DNA of 64,000 nt from Gammaproteobacteria bacterium (GTDB lineage: Bacteria > Pseudomonadota > Gammaproteobacteria > Steroidobacterales > GCA-2729495): positions 1 through 64,000 of the forward strand of contig JASLMV010000016.1 of assembly GCA_030746435.1 (NCBI GenBank). The letters run 5' to 3'. The position numbers and the translations under genes are program-made. The notes beneath the pieces are model-generated. The model was not told where the DNA came from and searched no databases. It saw nothing but the letters and a program-made list of their open reading frames with translations. Positions 62,151 through 64,000 of this stretch are shown in pieces; the stretch's first letter is position 1; each line of letters starts with the position of its first letter.

Positions 62151-63260
62151 ATGTACATCAATTTCTGGTACCCCGTCGCGACGAGCGATCAGGTCACAAA
62201 CGAAGAGCCACTGGAGGTTCAGATCATGGGTCTGAACTATGTTGCGTTCAGAGATACCAAAGGCACGGCACACGTATTGGCCAATACCTGCATCCATCGT
62301 GGTGGCGCGCTGGGCAAGGGCAAGGTTAACGGCGACTGTGTAGCCTGCCCTTACCACGGCTGGGAGTTCGCGGGTGACGGCAAATGCACCCTGATACCCA
62401 CGCAGCCTGACGACCAGAAAGTCCCGGCCCGCGGCAAGGTCGACTGTTATCCGACTGAGGAAAAGTACGGAATCGTGTTCGCATTTCTCGGTGACCTGCC
62501 GGAAGAGGAACGCCCGCCGATTTTCGAGATAACTGAATACGGCACCGAGGGATGGCGGGCCAACGAAGTCGTCGTATTCGAAGTTAATGCTTATTACCAG
62601 CGCTCGGTTGAAAACGGGCTCGACGGCGCCCACAACCAGTTCGTACACCCGTTGCAGGGTGCGCCATCTATTATCGAAAGTTTGCGCAAACTCCCGATCA
62701 AAGTCGACGATGTACCGCCGTGGGGCAGCGAGTTTTATTATCCCGCGAGCGGCAGCACCTCGGAAGACACCAAGGTGCTTGGCGCCGGCGAGGGCAGCAC
62801 CTGGGCAGGCTCCGCCCATCACGGTCCGAACACGCTGATAACGCGTATCGATTTCACCAAGGAAAAAGCCTTTCGGCAGTATTTTTTCGAGGCACCGGTG
62901 GACGACAGCCACACGCGCATCTTTTTTGTGAATATGCGCTGCTTCATGATGGAACCCGAGAACGATCAGAAACTGATTGATATCAACCTGCGCATCGCCC
63001 AGGAAGATATCGATATTCTCGAATCGCTCGACCCGGTGCGCACGCCGGAGAGCACCTCGAAGGAAATGCTGACGGAGGTGGACAAGCCGATTTATCGTTA
63101 CCGGGACTACCTGAAGGAATGGGATGACAAGGGTTGGCGTATAGACTGGCAGGAATTCGTAGCCAAACGCGGTAATGTTGCGATGACCGTCGCATGTCCG
63201 GCGCGGCGTACCGAGAAGAACTGGATACTCGATACCGTACCACTGATGACCGCAGACTAG
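62151..63260 (+). CDS. Rieske non-haem iron oxygenase, copy 3
   Basis: The 369-residue oxygenase has Rieske ligands C47-I-H49 and C66-P-Y-H69 and iron ligands in NGLDGAHNQFVH. The ending ACPARRTEKNWILDTVPL aligns with copies 1 and 2. The N-terminus MYINFWYP is nearly identical to copy 2. It has no adjacent reductase. It ends at a strong terminator, so it is probably a single-gene unit. Confidence 0.92.
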   Translation: MYINFWYPVATSDQVTNEEPLEVQIMGLNYVAFRDTKGTAHVLANTCIHRGGALGKGKVNGDCVACPYHGWEFAGDGKCTLIPTQPDDQKVPARGKVDCYPTEEKYGIVFAFLGDLPEEERPPIFEITEYGTEGWRANEVVVFEVNAYYQRSVENGLDGAHNQFVHPLQGAPSIIESLRKLPIKVDDVPPWGSEFYYPASGSTSEDTKVLGAGEGSTWAGSAHHGPNTLITRIDFTKEKAFRQYFFEAPVDDSHTRIFFVNMRCFMMEPENDQKLIDINLRIAQEDIDILESLDPVRTPESTSKEMLTEVDKPIYRYRDYLKEWDDKGWRIDWQEFVAKRGNVAMTVACPARRTEKNWILDTVPLMTAD

Positions 63261-63269
63261 CGGCCTGTT

Positions 63270-63302
63270 AAAAAAAAGCCCCGCTTCGCGGGGCTTTTTT
63301 TC
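63270..63302. terminator. Bidirectional rho-independent terminator
   Basis: AAAAAAAGCCCCGC-TTCG-GCGGGGCTTTTTTT: a GC-rich stem with an ultrastable TTCG loop, an A-run on one side and a T-run on the other. It serves the Rieske gene on the plus strand and the receptor gene on the minus strand. Confidence 0.95.
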
Positions 63303-63318
63303 TAGCTTGTCCTAATAC

Positions 63319-64000
63319 TTACAACCGGTACTCGACGCGCACCCCGTACTCGCGGCCGCGCTGCATAGGACCGGCATCGTATATCCCTGCGATCGACGTA
63401 ATATTGCCGTAGTTCGATTCATCGCCGAGGTTCTTGCCCCACAGTGTCACGCCCCAGGTCTCCTCGGGTGAGAGCCAGCTGACACTTGCGGCCAGGCGTG
63501 ACTGGCGGTCGAAGTAGTTCAGGTTACCGTCATCGTAGGCGTTGCTGTCGCGGGTGCCGTAATCCATGCGCAGGTTTACGAGGCCGCCCTGTTCGAGCGG
63601 TATATCCCAGCTGCCGCCCAGGCTGTAAGACCATTGCGCAAGCCGCGGCAGGTCGTCACCGATGGATCCCGGCGGCAGTCCCGCTGCCTTATTGTCATAT
63701 TCGCCGTCGAGGTAACCCACCGTACCGTAGAAGTTCAGGTAGTCGGTCGGCGCAGCCTGGAACTCGGCCTCGACACCCTTGATCGTGACGTCGCCGGCGT
63801 TAACCGTGGCCTGCAGCACGATGACATCGGGATCGCCGACATTCAGCTCGCGCTGCATATCGTCTATGTCGTTGTGGAAATAGGCGAGGTTCATACGCAG
63901 CTGGTTGTCGAACAACTCTGTCTTCAGGCCCATTTCGAAGGTGTTATGTTCTTCCTCTTTGGTGGGACCCGGCGGGATCACCATCGGCTTGGCGTTGCGG
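63319..64000 (-). CDS. TonB-dependent receptor, C-terminal part
   Basis: The last 226 residues of a TonB-dependent outer-membrane receptor are visible, the rest lying beyond the window. Beta-barrel strands follow the pattern FEMGLKTELFDNQLRMNLAYFHNDI, then IKGVEAEFQAAPTDYLNFYG. The protein ends REYGVRVEYRL with aromatic residues in the final strand. The aspect resembles the FecA/FhuA-like and catabolic-island receptors that import hydrophobic substrates. It could serve the substrate of the Rieske enzymes, by proximity only. Confidence 0.88.
   Translation of the reverse strand, partial: RNAKPMVIPPGPTKEEEHNTFEMGLKTELFDNQLRMNLAYFHNDIDDMQRELNVGDPDVIVLQATVNAGDVTIKGVEAEFQAAPTDYLNFYGTVGYLDGEYDNKAAGLPPGSIGDDLPRLAQWSYSLGGSWDIPLEQGGLVNLRMDYGTRDSNAYDDGNLNYFDRQSRLAASVSWLSPEETWGVTLWGKNLGDESNYGNITSIAGIYDAGPMQRGREYGVRVEYRL

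Noticed and set aside
1-64000. CRISPR arrays, tRNA or rRNA genes, insertion sequences
   Set aside because: No regularly spaced direct repeats, cloverleaf-like segment, rRNA segments or transposase-like proteins were seen by eye. A tRNAscan-SE and ISfinder search would settle it.

Overview
The window looks like the chromosome of a gammaproteobacterium, probably an uncultivated marine or sediment lineage. The evidence is the moderately high G+C, the cobalamin riboswitch-btuB unit, complete bioF/bioD/bioA genes, an LplT/PlsC-type fusion, and a short REP-like repeat. No rRNA, tRNA, CRISPR array or insertion sequence was found. The lineage is an inference from gene style, not from a marker gene.

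Left arm (1-12.2 kb, all minus strand): a catabolic block. It begins at about 12.2 kb with a three-subunit molybdenum hydroxylase of the 4-hydroxybenzoyl-CoA reductase type. The FAD subunit carries the extra four-cysteine insert of that enzyme with the same cysteine spacing. It continues with a small lysine-tailed protein, a two-domain cupin, an amidohydrolase-fold protein lacking its HxH metal motif, an acyl-CoA synthetase, a DsbA/HCCA-isomerase-fold protein, and the catalytic and iron-sulfur subunits of a type II DMSO-reductase-family enzyme (relatives: ethylbenzene dehydrogenase, steroid C25 dehydrogenase, dimethylsulfide dehydrogenase, NarGH).

12.4-17.2 kb holds a small gene pair (68 aa protein plus PNPOx-fold protein), a cytochrome c-PQQ dehydrogenase fusion, a membrane protein, an exported imidazolonepropionase-like amidohydrolase and an NTF2-like protein. 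17.3-24.6 kb (plus strand) is a likely PadR-controlled operon: PadR, DUF1838, GST, Rieske oxygenase, cupin, a lipoprotein SDR, an NmrA-like protein, a nitrilase-fold protein and an unknown 200 aa protein.

24.6-36 kb: a membrane spermidine-synthase-like protein, a GT-C-type membrane protein and an MFS transporter, then a second Rieske oxygenase, a second type II DMSO-reductase-family catalytic subunit without a beta subunit, and a second nitrilase-fold protein whose catalytic Cys is Ser. 36-42.6 kb: bioF-bioD and bioA, separated by a Tat-lipoprotein DUF1838 paralogue, a lamin-tail protein with a PEP-CTERM-like end, and an AT-rich glycosyltransferase-like gene. 42.7-46.3 kb: a GT2 / large membrane protein / GtrA set resembling a gtrABC surface glycosylation cassette.

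46.3-64 kb is mixed: a NYC1/NOL-like SDR, an LLM flavoprotein, a PQQ dehydrogenase, ApbE, MFS, riboswitch-btuB, a zincin-like protein, a second lipoprotein SDR, an orphan ParA, a frameshifted TetR, an LplT-PlsC fusion, a PHP phosphoesterase, a third Rieske oxygenase, a strong bidirectional terminator and the end of a TonB-dependent receptor.

The recurring theme is a kit present in two or three copies: Rieske oxygenase (x3), DUF1838 (x2), nitrilase-fold (x2), type II molybdoenzyme alpha subunit (x2) and lipoprotein SDR (x2). In each two-copy family I could compare, one copy has altered key residues or a different predicted compartment. I read the window as an undescribed molybdenum/Rieske catabolic island for an aromatic, terpenoid or steroid-like substrate. 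The substrate cannot be told from the sequence.
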